A stretch of DNA of 26,803 nucleotides from contig PWPR01000104.1 of assembly GCA_003557085.1 (NCBI GenBank), positions 1-26,803 of the forward strand. Direction: 5' to 3'. Shown in pieces: positions 8,035 to 16,767 of this stretch. Positions within the stretch are counted from its first letter, which is position 1. Every line of letters begins with the position of its first letter. Under the pieces are notes generated by a model. That model did not search any database, was not told where the DNA came from, and was given only the letters and a program-made list of their open reading frames with translations. Both the position numbers and the translations under genes were made by a program. The DNA is from Clostridia bacterium (lineage in GTDB: Bacteria > Bacillota > UBA994 > PWPR01).

Positions 8035-8632
8035 TTTCACACTCCACTATCTTTTTTACACTTAAAGTTAGTCCGTCACCTATTGGCAATAATGTACTCA
8101 TCAAATCATCCCTTGAGAATACTAAGCTGTTATAGTCTCTTATTGCCTTTCTTATACTTTTATATGGATTTGTTAAATCAAGCAAAGTATCGTCTGCAAT
8201 TATAACCCCACTACAATTAAGCTTATCAAGCAAAGCATCCAACATTTTGACATACATACCCTTTTGTCCATCTTGAAAAATTACATCATAATTATACTTT
8301 AGAAAAGGAATCACCTCTAAAGCATCCGCACATATTAGATCAACATGTTCTTTAAGTCCTGCTCTTTCAATATTTCTTTTTGCCCGCCAAAATAAATCTT
8401 CATTTATTTCTATTGAAACTACTTTTCCGTCATTTTCTTTTACACTATGCGCCAATACAATTGTTGAATATCCTAAACATGTACCGATCTCTAATACATA
8501 CTTAGCTTTTTTTGCTTTTATTATGTTGTTTAGAAAAATAGCTGTTTCTTCTTCAATATGAGGCAAAGCATAGCTTATTAAATCATATTGCTTGGATACT
8601 TCATTTAATATTTCTTTAATATCTTCCAACAT
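8027..8632 (-). CDS. SAM-dependent O-methyltransferase (COMT/YrrM-like)
   Basis: A class I methyltransferase of 201 residues. Motif I is VLEIGTCLGYST (46-57), the acidic ribose-binding residue is Glu75 in VSIEIN, and the metal-site acidic residues are probably Asp121 (FQDGQKG) and Asp147/148 (ADDTLL). The layout matches the small divalent-metal-dependent O-methyltransferases that include B. subtilis YrrM/TrmR, a tRNA 5-hydroxyuridine methyltransferase. A tRNA role is therefore possible but unproven, since the family also methylates catechols. The ATG at 8632 has AAGGTGG 4 bases upstream. The gene starts 9 bases after the deacetylase stop and overlaps the PLP-enzyme gene. Confidence 0.88.
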   Translation of the reverse strand: MLEDIKEILNEVSKQYDLISYALPHIEEETAIFLNNIIKAKKAKYVLEIGTCLGYSTIVLAHSVKENDGKVVSIEINEDLFWRAKRNIERAGLKEHVDLICADALEVIPFLKYNYDVIFQDGQKGMYVKMLDALLDKLNCSGVIIADDTLLDLTNPYKSIRKAIRDYNSLVFSRDDLMSTLLPIGDGLTLSVKKIVECENE

Positions 8633-8641
8633 GATTCCACC

Positions 8642-9442
8642 TTAATTTTCATATCTTTCTAGTTTTCTGATGAATCCATTTAAATAGTCACTTCGATTAA
8701 TTCTTATCCTAGAAAGTGTTAAGAGATTTTCTTCTGCTTTAGCAATGCCATAATTAGTGGTAACACTAATGGTCAAAGTAGAATTTTCTAGAACTTCTAA
8801 AACTTCTAGGTCATACCTACCTGCAGGATAACAGAAGCTGACGATTTCAACTCCTAAATTTTCTTCAAAAACTTTTGTAGTGTAATTAATCTCCCTATCA
8901 AGCTGGGCATGATTCGCTCTTGTTAAGTCCATATGAGTTTTACTATGGTTGCCAACTTCCCAGCCAGCATCTATAAACTCTAGTAGATGCTCCCATGTTA
9001 CGCTATTTACATTACCAACTTTATTTAGATATGGAAATATTACACCGATATGTCCTCGCTCATTCATTATAGGGAAAGCAGTAGTGTAATTATCAAGGTA
9101 ACCATCGTCAAAAGTAAGAACAATTGGCTTAAGTGGTAAAGGCTCATTATCAATCCAATGCAGATACAAGTCTTTTAGCGTAATTGTTGTATATCCTTGC
9201 TCAACTAAGTAACCCATTTGTTCTTTGAATGATTCTGGGCTTACCGACAGTTCTGACCATGGTCCGCCCGAGTTAGATATACTATGATACATTAATATCG
9301 GTACTTGACTGATAAAAAGTTGCTTTGCACCTTTTATCTCAATATTCAAAACTGTTTCTGGTAGCTCTAGTGCCATTGGTGATGGCACACTAAAGTAATA
9401 TATGGCTAATATTACTACTACTATTGCTATTAGTTTCTTCAT
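8642..9442 (-). CDS. Membrane-anchored polysaccharide deacetylase (NodB domain)
   Basis: A carbohydrate esterase 4 enzyme of 266 residues that would remove N-acetyl groups from an envelope polysaccharide such as peptidoglycan. Residues 4-17 are an uncleaved signal anchor after MKK, placing the enzyme outside the membrane. Motif 1 TFDDGY is at 110-115, motif 2 HSKTH at 166-170 supplies the metal-binding histidines, and motif 3 CYPAGRY is at 204-210. The MYHSIS segment at 51-56 is typical of stand-alone extracellular members. The ATG at 9442 has GGAG 9 bases upstream and lies 3 bases after the rnr stop codon, so it is cotranscribed with RNase R. Confidence 0.92.
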   Translation of the reverse strand: MKKLIAIVVVILAIYYFSVPSPMALELPETVLNIEIKGAKQLFISQVPILMYHSISNSGGPWSELSVSPESFKEQMGYLVEQGYTTITLKDLYLHWIDNEPLPLKPIVLTFDDGYLDNYTTAFPIMNERGHIGVIFPYLNKVGNVNSVTWEHLLEFIDAGWEVGNHSKTHMDLTRANHAQLDREINYTTKVFEENLGVEIVSFCYPAGRYDLEVLEVLENSTLTISVTTNYGIAKAEENLLTLSRIRINRSDYLNGFIRKLERYEN

Positions 9443-9445
9443 AGT

Positions 9446-11572
9446 TTACAGCTCCGAATCTACTAAAGCAAAGTCTACTCTCCTTGTTTTAACGTCAGCA
9501 CCAATTACCTTGATCTGCACTTTATCCCCTAAACGATAGATATTACCTCTTCTTTCTCCGATAAAACGGTAGTTCTCTTTTTCGTAATGATAATAATCAT
9601 CGTGAAGTGAACTTACATGCACAAATCCTTCAACAGTGTTTTCTAACTCTACAAAGAATCCTGAAGGAATAACTCCTGAAATAATGCCATTATATTCATT
9701 TGATACATTGCTTGACATATACTCAACTTTAAGTAAATCAATTATGCTTCGCTGTGCTTCATCAGCAACACGCTCTCTTGCAGAAGCCTTATTTGCTGCT
9801 ATAGCCACAAACTCTTTAAGTTCTTCTTCTAACTTAGTTCCTGTTTTAAGTTTACCATTTAAAAAGTCTTTTATGATTCTATGAATGACAAGGTCAGGGT
9901 ATCTTCTTATTGGTGAAGTAAAATGAGTGTAATAATCTGCTGCTAATCCAAAATGCCCGTTACATGTGTCTGAATAGACAGCTCTTTGCATTGATCTCAA
10001 AATTACTGTGTTAATAAGATTTTCTTCTTGCCTTCCCTCAGCATCTTTTATAGCTTTTTGAAACTCTTTGGGGTGAACATCACTATCCTTTATGCCTTTT
10101 AAATATATATCAAAATTTGTTAGAAACTGCGTCAAGTCAGACAACTTCTCTTCTATAGGTTCATCGTGTACTCTATATATGAAAGGTATGTTTAACCAAT
10201 AGAAATGTTCTGCTATTGTTTCATTTGCTAATAACATTAGCTCTTCTATAATCCCATCACTAAATGTGCGCCTTCTTGGCCTGATTTCAATAGGCCTACC
10301 ACTAATCTGATCTATTTCAATCTTAGATTCAGCAAAATCAAAATCTATACTACCTCTTTTCATTCTCTTCTCTCTTAAGATCTTTGCTAAGCTAGCTGCT
10401 GCTTCAAGAGCTTCTACACAATCAGCATACTCTTTCCTTAAGTCTTTATCTTTGTCTACTACTATTTCATTAACTAGTTCATATGTCAGCCTTCTATTAC
10501 TATTTATGATTGACTCTGTAATCGTGCTGTCTAGAATTTTTCCATCCTCATCAATGTTCATGATTATCGACACAGTTAATCTATCGACATCAGGATGTAA
10601 ACTACAAACCCCATTTGAGAGCTCCTGTGGAAGCATAGGTAACACTCTATCAGGAAAATATACACTTGTACCTCTTTCAAAAGCCTCTTTATCTATTAGA
10701 GAATCCTTCTTTACATAATGTCCAACATCAGCTATGTGAATACCTACATCATACCCTGATGCAGTTTTTGAAATAGTTATAGCGTCATCTAAATCTTTTG
10801 CATCAGCTCCATCAATAGTAAAAGTAAGCTTGCCTCTTAAGTCTAATCTTCCCTCAGCATCGATTGGTTTTCTTGCTTCCTTTATGGCTTCTTTAATTAC
10901 TTCCTTTGGAAAATCAATACTGAGTTTATACTCATGGATAACTGACAAAGTATCAACACCAGGCTCTCCATCTTTACCTAAGACCTTTTTCACTTTTGCC
11001 TCTGGAGATCTTTGATCTTTAGGCCAAGCTATAATTTCTGCGACTACTTTGTCTCCACCTCTTGCTCCTTTGAAGTTCTTCTTAATAATATAAAAATCAG
11101 TACCAATTCTTTGATTATCAGGAACTATAAAGCCATATTCTTTGTTCACTATATCTAGTCTTCCAACTATTTCTGATCTTGCCCTCTCTATAATTCTAAT
11201 TATTTCTCCTTCTTTATTCTTAGAAATATGAGAGCTTGGAATAAGCCTAGCTATAACCTTATCTCCATGCATTGCACCATTTAAATTCTCTGGGGCAATA
11301 AAAGTGTCCTCTTTATGTTTTTCGCTTATGAGAAATGCAAAACCAGCTCTATTACCTTGCAAGCGGCCTACTATTAGATTCATCTTATGAGGCAAACCGT
11401 ATCTTTTGTATCTTGTCTTGATTACCTCACCTTGATTAACTAAGTCTTGTAGCATCTCATGCAAGCAATCTTTCTCTTCCTCTTTAATATTTAACTCTTG
11501 TGCTAACTCATTAAACCTCAGCGGTCTATAAGCCTTCTCTTCCATAAACTTCAATATCTCTTTTTTATTCAT
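9446..11572 (-). CDS. rnr: Ribonuclease R
   Basis: A 708-residue 3'-to-5' exoribonuclease of the RNB family, degrading structured RNA in the cytoplasm. An N-terminal helix-turn-helix-like region (1-60) is followed by cold-shock domains (about 65-200), the RNB domain with metal-binding aspartates in IDGADAKDLDDAI (253-265), and a C-terminal S1 domain (about 625-705). Length is normal for Firmicute RNase R. ATG at 11572 has AGGAGG 6 bases upstream. In many Firmicutes rnr lies between secG and smpB; here hppA, a HAD and an HD gene separate it from secG, and smpB is not in the window. It heads a compact run with the deacetylase, methyltransferase and PLP enzyme. Confidence 0.96.
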   Translation of the reverse strand: MNKKEILKFMEEKAYRPLRFNELAQELNIKEEEKDCLHEMLQDLVNQGEVIKTRYKRYGLPHKMNLIVGRLQGNRAGFAFLISEKHKEDTFIAPENLNGAMHGDKVIARLIPSSHISKNKEGEIIRIIERARSEIVGRLDIVNKEYGFIVPDNQRIGTDFYIIKKNFKGARGGDKVVAEIIAWPKDQRSPEAKVKKVLGKDGEPGVDTLSVIHEYKLSIDFPKEVIKEAIKEARKPIDAEGRLDLRGKLTFTIDGADAKDLDDAITISKTASGYDVGIHIADVGHYVKKDSLIDKEAFERGTSVYFPDRVLPMLPQELSNGVCSLHPDVDRLTVSIIMNIDEDGKILDSTITESIINSNRRLTYELVNEIVVDKDKDLRKEYADCVEALEAAASLAKILREKRMKRGSIDFDFAESKIEIDQISGRPIEIRPRRRTFSDGIIEELMLLANETIAEHFYWLNIPFIYRVHDEPIEEKLSDLTQFLTNFDIYLKGIKDSDVHPKEFQKAIKDAEGRQEENLINTVILRSMQRAVYSDTCNGHFGLAADYYTHFTSPIRRYPDLVIHRIIKDFLNGKLKTGTKLEEELKEFVAIAANKASARERVADEAQRSIIDLLKVEYMSSNVSNEYNGIISGVIPSGFFVELENTVEGFVHVSSLHDDYYHYEKENYRFIGERRGNIYRLGDKVQIKVIGADVKTRRVDFALVDSEL

Positions 11573-11599
11573 TTTGTACCTCCTAATTAGTATAAGAAA

Positions 11600-11619
11600 G
11601 CGGAGGACTTACCCTCCGC
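11600..11619 (-). terminator. Terminator-like hairpin after the HD-domain gene
   Basis: GCGGAGG and CCTCCGC form a 7-bp GC-rich stem with a 6-base loop, followed on the minus strand by TTTCTTAT. It lies one base past the HD gene's TAG stop and before the rnr ribosome site. The T-run is interrupted, so termination may be partial. Confidence 0.65.
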
Positions 11620-11620
11620 A

Positions 11621-12172
11621 CTATAACCCTAGTTCTTCTGAAACTTCAAGCATAGCTTCATAGCTTAACTTAACAAAATCTTCTAAATCTAAATCAAACT
11701 CACTACACGATTTAATTTGGTCCCTATCTGCTCCTCTTGCAAAAGCAGTCTCATCAAATCTCCTAAGAATAAAGTCAGGGTCAATTGCTTCAAGCTTTTT
11801 TGCTGGATTTATTAAAGCTGCTGCAACAATTAATCCACTTAAAGGGTCCGCTGCATATAAGACTTTATCTAACAAAGACTCTCTTGGTAGACCATGTACT
11901 TCATTATGTACTCTTACAGCATAAACTATATCATCAGGCAAGCCAGCCTCTTCTAACATATCAGCGCCAATCATACTATGCTTTTGCGGATCTTTAGCTG
12001 TTAAATCATAGTCTATATCGTGCAATAGTCCAGCTAATGCCCATTTTTCCTGATCTTGGCCAAACTCCTCAGCCAACTTTTTACATATAGCCTCTACTGC
12101 AAACATATGCTTTTGTAAGTTCTTATTCTTAACATTTTTCTTTACCATTGCTAAAGCTTCTTTTCTTTCCAT
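11621..12172 (-). CDS. HD-domain metal-dependent hydrolase
   Basis: A 183-residue HD-superfamily protein, probably a phosphohydrolase acting on a nucleotide or phosphoester. Likely metal ligands are His22, the His51-Asp52 pair in GLLHDIDYD, His65, His89 and Asp109, in family order. It resembles the small HDIG proteins of Firmicutes with no assigned substrate. The ATG at 12172 has AGGAG 9 bases upstream. The gene starts 19 bases after the HAD phosphatase stop, so the two are probably cotranscribed, and a hairpin follows it. Confidence 0.85.
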   Translation of the reverse strand: MERKEALAMVKKNVKNKNLQKHMFAVEAICKKLAEEFGQDQEKWALAGLLHDIDYDLTAKDPQKHSMIGADMLEEAGLPDDIVYAVRVHNEVHGLPRESLLDKVLYAADPLSGLIVAAALINPAKKLEAIDPDFILRRFDETAFARGADRDQIKSCSEFDLDLEDFVKLSYEAMLEVSEELGL

Positions 12173-12191
12173 TACATCTCTCTCCTTTTTA

Positions 12192-13019
12192 TTATCTAAT
12201 GTTAAATATTTCAGCTATTGCTTTTCCAACACCACTATCCTCAGCCTTTTCTGTTACATAATCTGCTATTGCTACAATATCAGGGTGAGCATTGCCTACT
12301 GCTATACCTAGACCAGCCCACTCGATCATTTCTTTATCATTCAAATTGTCTCCAATTGCTATTATATCACTTTGAGGAATATTATAAAGTTTACTTAAAT
12401 ATTCTAAGGCAAATGCTTTATTAGCTTTCTTTGGATAAAACTCTAAGTAATGTGTTCCATTGACTCCTACTGTCTTGAGGACTTGGACCTCATTTGGAAC
12501 ACTATCTATAACAAAATTATATGCTTTATCCACCTCTTCTTGGAAACCAAAAGTTTTAATACACATTGGAGAGAAACTAATGTCAGTGGCATCATTGACC
12601 TTAACTAACTCATCTTTTTCTCCTTGTAAGTACATCTGTATTCTAGGATGCAGTGACTCATTCTTATAATATACATTTGGTTTTCCTAAACCACCTCTAT
12701 ATGCAAAAACTGGAACTCCGAGATTCGCTATATTATCAAACAACCTATCAGCATAGTTTTTCTCAAGTGTTATAGACTTTATTAATTTAGACCTTTTACT
12801 ATCTACTATTAAGCCACCATTAAAACATGCATAGGGGGCATCTATCTCTAATTGCTGAGCCACTTTTAACATACTAAAGTATCTTCGACCTGTTACAATG
12901 GCAATTATTATCCCCAAATCTTTTACTTGTTTAAGCTTTTCTAAATTGTACTTACTTACCTTCTCTTGCTTATCTAATAATGTACCATCTAAATCTATTG
13001 CTAATAATTTGTATTTCAT
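12192..13019 (-). CDS. Cof-type HAD phosphatase
   Basis: A 275-residue haloacid-dehalogenase hydrolase of the Cof/YidA subfamily, which dephosphorylates sugar phosphates and other small metabolites in the cytoplasm. Motif I is DLDGTLLD at residues 9-16, with the nucleophile at Asp9. Motif II threonine is in IVTGRR near 42-46, a lysine follows in the cap region, and motif IV is GDNLNDKEM near 222-230. A type IIB cap fits between motifs II and III. Substrate cannot be predicted. ATG at 13019 has GGAGG 7 bases upstream. It begins a new unit after the hppA terminator, though no convincing promoter was found. Confidence 0.92.
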   Translation of the reverse strand: MKYKLLAIDLDGTLLDKQEKVSKYNLEKLKQVKDLGIIIAIVTGRRYFSMLKVAQQLEIDAPYACFNGGLIVDSKRSKLIKSITLEKNYADRLFDNIANLGVPVFAYRGGLGKPNVYYKNESLHPRIQMYLQGEKDELVKVNDATDISFSPMCIKTFGFQEEVDKAYNFVIDSVPNEVQVLKTVGVNGTHYLEFYPKKANKAFALEYLSKLYNIPQSDIIAIGDNLNDKEMIEWAGLGIAVGNAHPDIVAIADYVTEKAEDSGVGKAIAEIFNIR

Positions 13020-13094
13020 CTTAAAACCTCCTTGCTTTAACTCAGTTTACAGCATTAAGCAATATAAATAAATAAAAAAAATAGAGTATGAAAT

Positions 13095-13126
13095 CAAAAA
13101 AGCTGCTTACTTATAAGTAAACAGCT
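13095..13126 (-). terminator. Rho-independent terminator of hppA
   Basis: On the minus strand a nearly perfect inverted repeat of 26 bases (13101-13126, arms AGCTGTTTACTT and AAGTAAGCAGCT with one G-T pair) is followed directly by six Ts. It lies 13 bases past the hppA stop. Confidence 0.88.
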
Positions 13127-13139
13127 AATTTCTATATAA

Positions 13140-15113
13140 TTACATAAACAATGGAGCAAATACTAATGCTACAATTGTCATTAACTTAATCAAAATATTA
13201 ATTGACGGTCCAGAGGTATCCTTAAATGGATCTCCTACTGTGTCACCAACAACCGCAGCCTCATGTGTTTCTGTGCCTTTTCCACCAAATGCACCAGACT
13301 CAATTAGTTTCTTAGCATTATCCCATGCTCCACCAGCATTAGCCATCATAATAGCTAACATTAGTCCGGCTACTAGTGCACCAGCTAAGAGTCCTGCTAA
13401 AGCTTCTGCACCCAATGTTAAGCCTACTAAAATCGGGGCTACTACTGCTAATACTCCAGGGATAACCATTTCTCGTAAAGCTGCCTTTGTTGAGATATCC
13501 ACACACTTAGCATAATCTGGCTTTGCCTTACCTTCCATAATGCCTGGTATCTCTCTAAACTGCCTTCTTACCTCTTCAATCATATTAAATGCTGATTTTC
13601 CTACTGCAGACATTGTGATTGCAGAGAAGAAAAATGGTAACATACCACCTATAAATAGTCCTATAATTACATTGGCATTTAATAAGTTTATCGAAGTCAG
13701 TCCTACTGCTGTAGCATAGGCTGAGAATAAACCTAGAGCTGTTAGGGCAGCAGATCCTATAGCAAACCCTTTACCCATTGCAGCTGTAGTATTGCCAACA
13801 GCATCTAAAGAGTCAGTGATCTTTCTTACATCTTCACCAAGCTCTGCCATTTCAGCAATACCACCAGCATTATCTGCTATTGGTCCATAAGCATCTACCG
13901 CAACAGTAATTCCTGTTGTAGCTAACATACCTACTGCTGATAAAGCAATTCCATATAAACCTGCAAAGAAGTATGAAATAAATATAGCTAAACAAATTAT
14001 TAAAACCGGTATTGCAGTTGATTTCATACCAACAGATAACCCCGTGATAATATTCGTTGCTGCGCCTGTTTGCGAGGCAGAAGCAATAGATTTAACAGGT
14101 TTGTGGTTGCTTCCTGTATAGTACTCAGTAACCTGGCCTATAACAACACCTGCAACTAAACCAGCTACTATTGCAAAAAACACATTTATATCTCCAACAG
14201 TATTCGTAACTGCAAAGAACGCTCCAATAATTGTTAAACCACCGGCAATATATACACCATTATGAAGAGCATGCTGTATCTTGCTCTCATCATTAGTCTT
14301 AACAAAACGACTCCCAATAATACTAGCAATTATTCCAATAGCACTTATGGCAAATGGCAAATATACCCCTTGCATTCCATACACTACAGTTCCAATTGCT
14401 ATAGCTGCAATTATTGAGCCAACATATGATTCGAATAAGTCTGCACCCATACCAGCAACATCACCAACATTATCACCAACATTATCAGCAATTACAGCTG
14501 GGTTTCTTGGATCATCCTCAGGGATTCCTGCTTCAACTTTACCTACTAAATCTGCACCAACATCAGCAGCCTTTGTGTAAATACCACCGCCAACACGAGC
14601 AAATAAAGCAATAGAACTGGCCCCTAAAGCAAATCCGTTGACAATCGCTGAGTCTCTATAAATATAATATAAAACACCTAAACCTAAAATTCCAAGTCCT
14701 ACTACTGCCATTCCCATTACTGCACCACCACTAAATGCAACTTTTAGTGCTGGATTTAGTCCTTTTCTAGCTGCATTAGCAGTTCTCACATTAGCTCTTG
14801 TGGCAACATTCATACCGATATATCCTGCTACAGCTGAACATATCGCTCCAACTAAGAAGGAAATACCCGTTCCGATATTAATCTGCCAAGCAAGTGCCAC
14901 AAAAACTACTGCTACAAAAATTGCTAGTGCTCGATATTCACGCTTTAAAAAAGCCATCGATCCTTCTTGAATTGCCTTAGCAATTTCTGCCATCTTTTCA
15001 TTTCCAACTTCTTCTTTGTTTATGTTAGCAGAAATAAAAAGTGCGAATGCTAGAGAAACTGCACCTATCAGTGGTGCTATCCATAAAATCATCTCTATAT
15101 AGTCCCGATTCAT
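13140..15113 (-). CDS. hppA: Ion-translocating membrane pyrophosphatase, K+-dependent type
   Basis: This 657-residue integral membrane enzyme couples pyrophosphate hydrolysis to H+ and/or Na+ pumping. Many hydrophobic segments are visible, and the substrate site motifs DVGADLVGKVE (184-194) and DDPRNPAVIADNVGDNVGD (200-218) are intact. At GNTTAAMGKG (440-449) the residues that set potassium dependence are Ala444 and Gly447, where potassium-independent enzymes have Lys and Thr. Glu228 in DLFES sits where bacterial K+-dependent and Na+-pumping forms carry it (plant H+-pumps have Gly); it does not decide the ion. ATG at 15113 has AGGAGG 7 bases upstream. The gene stands between secG and the HAD gene, flanked by terminators. 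Confidence 0.96.
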   Translation of the reverse strand: MNRDYIEMILWIAPLIGAVSLAFALFISANINKEEVGNEKMAEIAKAIQEGSMAFLKREYRALAIFVAVVFVALAWQINIGTGISFLVGAICSAVAGYIGMNVATRANVRTANAARKGLNPALKVAFSGGAVMGMAVVGLGILGLGVLYYIYRDSAIVNGFALGASSIALFARVGGGIYTKAADVGADLVGKVEAGIPEDDPRNPAVIADNVGDNVGDVAGMGADLFESYVGSIIAAIAIGTVVYGMQGVYLPFAISAIGIIASIIGSRFVKTNDESKIQHALHNGVYIAGGLTIIGAFFAVTNTVGDINVFFAIVAGLVAGVVIGQVTEYYTGSNHKPVKSIASASQTGAATNIITGLSVGMKSTAIPVLIICLAIFISYFFAGLYGIALSAVGMLATTGITVAVDAYGPIADNAGGIAEMAELGEDVRKITDSLDAVGNTTAAMGKGFAIGSAALTALGLFSAYATAVGLTSINLLNANVIIGLFIGGMLPFFFSAITMSAVGKSAFNMIEEVRRQFREIPGIMEGKAKPDYAKCVDISTKAALREMVIPGVLAVVAPILVGLTLGAEALAGLLAGALVAGLMLAIMMANAGGAWDNAKKLIESGAFGGKGTETHEAAVVGDTVGDPFKDTSGPSINILIKLMTIVALVFAPLFM

Positions 15114-15142
15114 ACCCCTACCTCCTGGTTATTATAAATTTG

Positions 15143-15175
15143 CAAAATAAATGCCTCTTCCCATAGGGACGAGGC
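15143..15175 (-). terminator. Terminator-like hairpin of secG
   Basis: GCCTC/GAGGC arms (15153-15175) with an inner TCCC/GGGA stem are followed on the minus strand by ATTTATTTT. It lies 9 bases past the secG stop. A TATAAT (15131-15136) just downstream could be the hppA -10, but no matching -35 was found. Confidence 0.65.
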
Positions 15176-15184
15176 AAACTAAGC

Positions 15185-15409
15185 CTATTGAGTAACAGTT
15201 AATAATAATGATACCAGCATAAAACCAATGGCGGAAGCAGTAGTGATTTTTGAAAACAAATCATCTAATTTTTTGCCTTTACCGAAAAACTGGTCCGCTC
15301 CTCCACCTACTGCACCCAATCCTGCGCTACTTCCTGATTGCATTAATACGCTAACTATGAGCGCAAGTGAACAAAGGACTAATAAAATTGTCAGTGCTAT
15401 CTGCATCAT
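15185..15409 (-). CDS. secG: Protein translocase subunit SecG
   Basis: This 74-residue subunit of the SecYEG channel assists protein export across the cytoplasmic membrane. Two membrane helices (about residues 3-24 and 55-73) flank the conserved glycine-rich loop LMQSGSSAGLGAVGGGADQF and FGKGKKLDD. Two adjacent ATGs are possible; the second (15406) has the better 7-base spacing to AGGAGG, giving 73 residues. The gene follows eno but has its own promoter in the 61-base gap and a hairpin behind it, so it can be expressed separately. secG beside eno is a common Firmicute arrangement. Confidence 0.94.
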   Translation of the reverse strand: MMQIALTILLVLCSLALIVSVLMQSGSSAGLGAVGGGADQFFGKGKKLDDLFSKITTASAIGFMLVSLLLTVTQ

Positions 15410-15439
15410 CCCACCTCCTTGGTTTGCTTACAGATAAAT

Positions 15440-15468
15440 ATTTTATCACATCATAACATCAGTTACAA
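15440..15468 (-). promoter_or_regulatory. Promoter of secG
   Basis: On the minus strand TTGTAA (15463-15468) and TAAAAT (15440-15445) are separated by exactly 17 bases. It lies between the eno stop codon and the secG ribosome site. No terminator was seen after eno, so read-through from the glycolytic operon is also likely. Confidence 0.6.
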
Positions 15469-15470
15469 CA

Positions 15471-16766
15471 CTATTCTAGTGAAAGATTATAAAAAGCATT
15501 TACACCTGGATATATAGCACTTGTATCAAGGTAGTCTGCTATTCTAATTAGCTGATTATACTTTGCTACCCTATCAGTTCTAGAAGGGGCACCCGTTTTT
15601 ATTTGACCTGCTCCAACAGCAACTGCCAAATCAGATATTGTAGTATCTTCTGTTTCTCCTGATCTATGCGAAATAACACAAGTATACCCTGCTCTTTCAG
15701 CCATTTTTATGGTGTTTAAAGTTTCTGTTAGTGTCCCAATTTGATTGAGTTTAATTAAAATTGAATTGGCAATGTTTGACCTAATCCCACGAGCAAGCCT
15801 ATTTGTATTTGTAACAAACAGATCATCTCCTACAATTTGCACCTTATTACCAAGAGTATCCGTTAATAACTTCCATCCATCCCAATCTTCTTCGTCCATG
15901 CCGTCTTCAATGGATACTATAGGATATTTCTCAGTTAAATACTGATAATATTCTACTAACTCTTGCGAACTTCTAACAATGCCTTCACCTTTAAAATTGT
16001 ATTTCTTGCTATCCTTATCAAAAAGCTCAGTAGCCGCTACATCTAAGGCAATTAAAACCTCTTCTCCACTCTTGTAACCAGCTAACTCTATAGCCTTCAT
16101 AATAACCTGAATTGCATCTTCATTACTTTCAAGATGAGGTGCAAAGCCTCCTTCATCTCCAACTGAAGTGCTTAAATCGTTATCTTTTAAAACCTCTTTC
16201 AAGCTATGATAAATCTCTGTACCCATTCTTATAGCTTGATAGATGTCTTTAGCACCTACTGGCATAATCATAAACTCTTGGATATCAACATTATTATCTG
16301 CATGTTCCCCACCATTTAAAATGTTCATCATAGGAACTGGCAGCATATTAGCATTAACTCCACCAATATACTTGTACAAAGGAACTTTTAGAGCGTCACT
16401 TGCTGCTCGTGCAACTGCTAGAGAAACTCCTAATATCGAATTTGCTCCTAAATTAGATTTATTCTCAGTGCCATCAAGCTCTATCAAAACATTATCAATG
16501 TCTATTTGATCTAAGGCATCTCTACCAATTAGTTCAATTGCAATTATTCCATTAACATTCTCGACAGCTTTTGATACTCCTTTTCCAGAATATCTATCCT
16601 TTTCTCCGTCTCTTAACTCAACTGCCTCAAAAGCACCAGTTGAAGCCCCTGAAGGAACTATTGCTCTACCTACAGCACCACCTTCTAAGGCTACCTCAAC
16701 CTCAATTGTCGGATTTCCTCTAGAGTCAAGTACTTCACGAGCATAAATGTCAAATATTTGTGTCAT
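15471..16766 (-). CDS. eno: Enolase
   Basis: Converts 2-phosphoglycerate to phosphoenolpyruvate in glycolysis; also an RNA degradosome component in many bacteria. The 431 residues match the usual length. The mobile loop SGASTGAFEA lies at 39-48, the GDEGGFAP segment carries a catalytic-site glutamate, metal-site residues lie in SIEDGMDEEDWDGW, and the catalytic lysine and histidine regions are LIKLNQIGT and ISHRSGETEDT. All key motifs are present. The ATG at 16766 starts 1 base after the gpmI stop, with AAGGAG 7 bases upstream inside the end of gpmI, so the two are coupled. It is the last gene of the gap-pgk-tpiA-gpmI-eno run. Confidence 0.98.
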   Translation of the reverse strand: MTQIFDIYAREVLDSRGNPTIEVEVALEGGAVGRAIVPSGASTGAFEAVELRDGEKDRYSGKGVSKAVENVNGIIAIELIGRDALDQIDIDNVLIELDGTENKSNLGANSILGVSLAVARAASDALKVPLYKYIGGVNANMLPVPMMNILNGGEHADNNVDIQEFMIMPVGAKDIYQAIRMGTEIYHSLKEVLKDNDLSTSVGDEGGFAPHLESNEDAIQVIMKAIELAGYKSGEEVLIALDVAATELFDKDSKKYNFKGEGIVRSSQELVEYYQYLTEKYPIVSIEDGMDEEDWDGWKLLTDTLGNKVQIVGDDLFVTNTNRLARGIRSNIANSILIKLNQIGTLTETLNTIKMAERAGYTCVISHRSGETEDTTISDLAVAVGAGQIKTGAPSRTDRVAKYNQLIRIADYLDTSAIYPGVNAFYNLSLE

Positions 16767-16767
16767 C

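Noticed and set aside
8035..8040. GTG start two codons upstream for the PLP enzyme
   Set aside because: GGAG would be almost in contact with the GTG, whereas the ATG at 8034 has a 7-base spacing.
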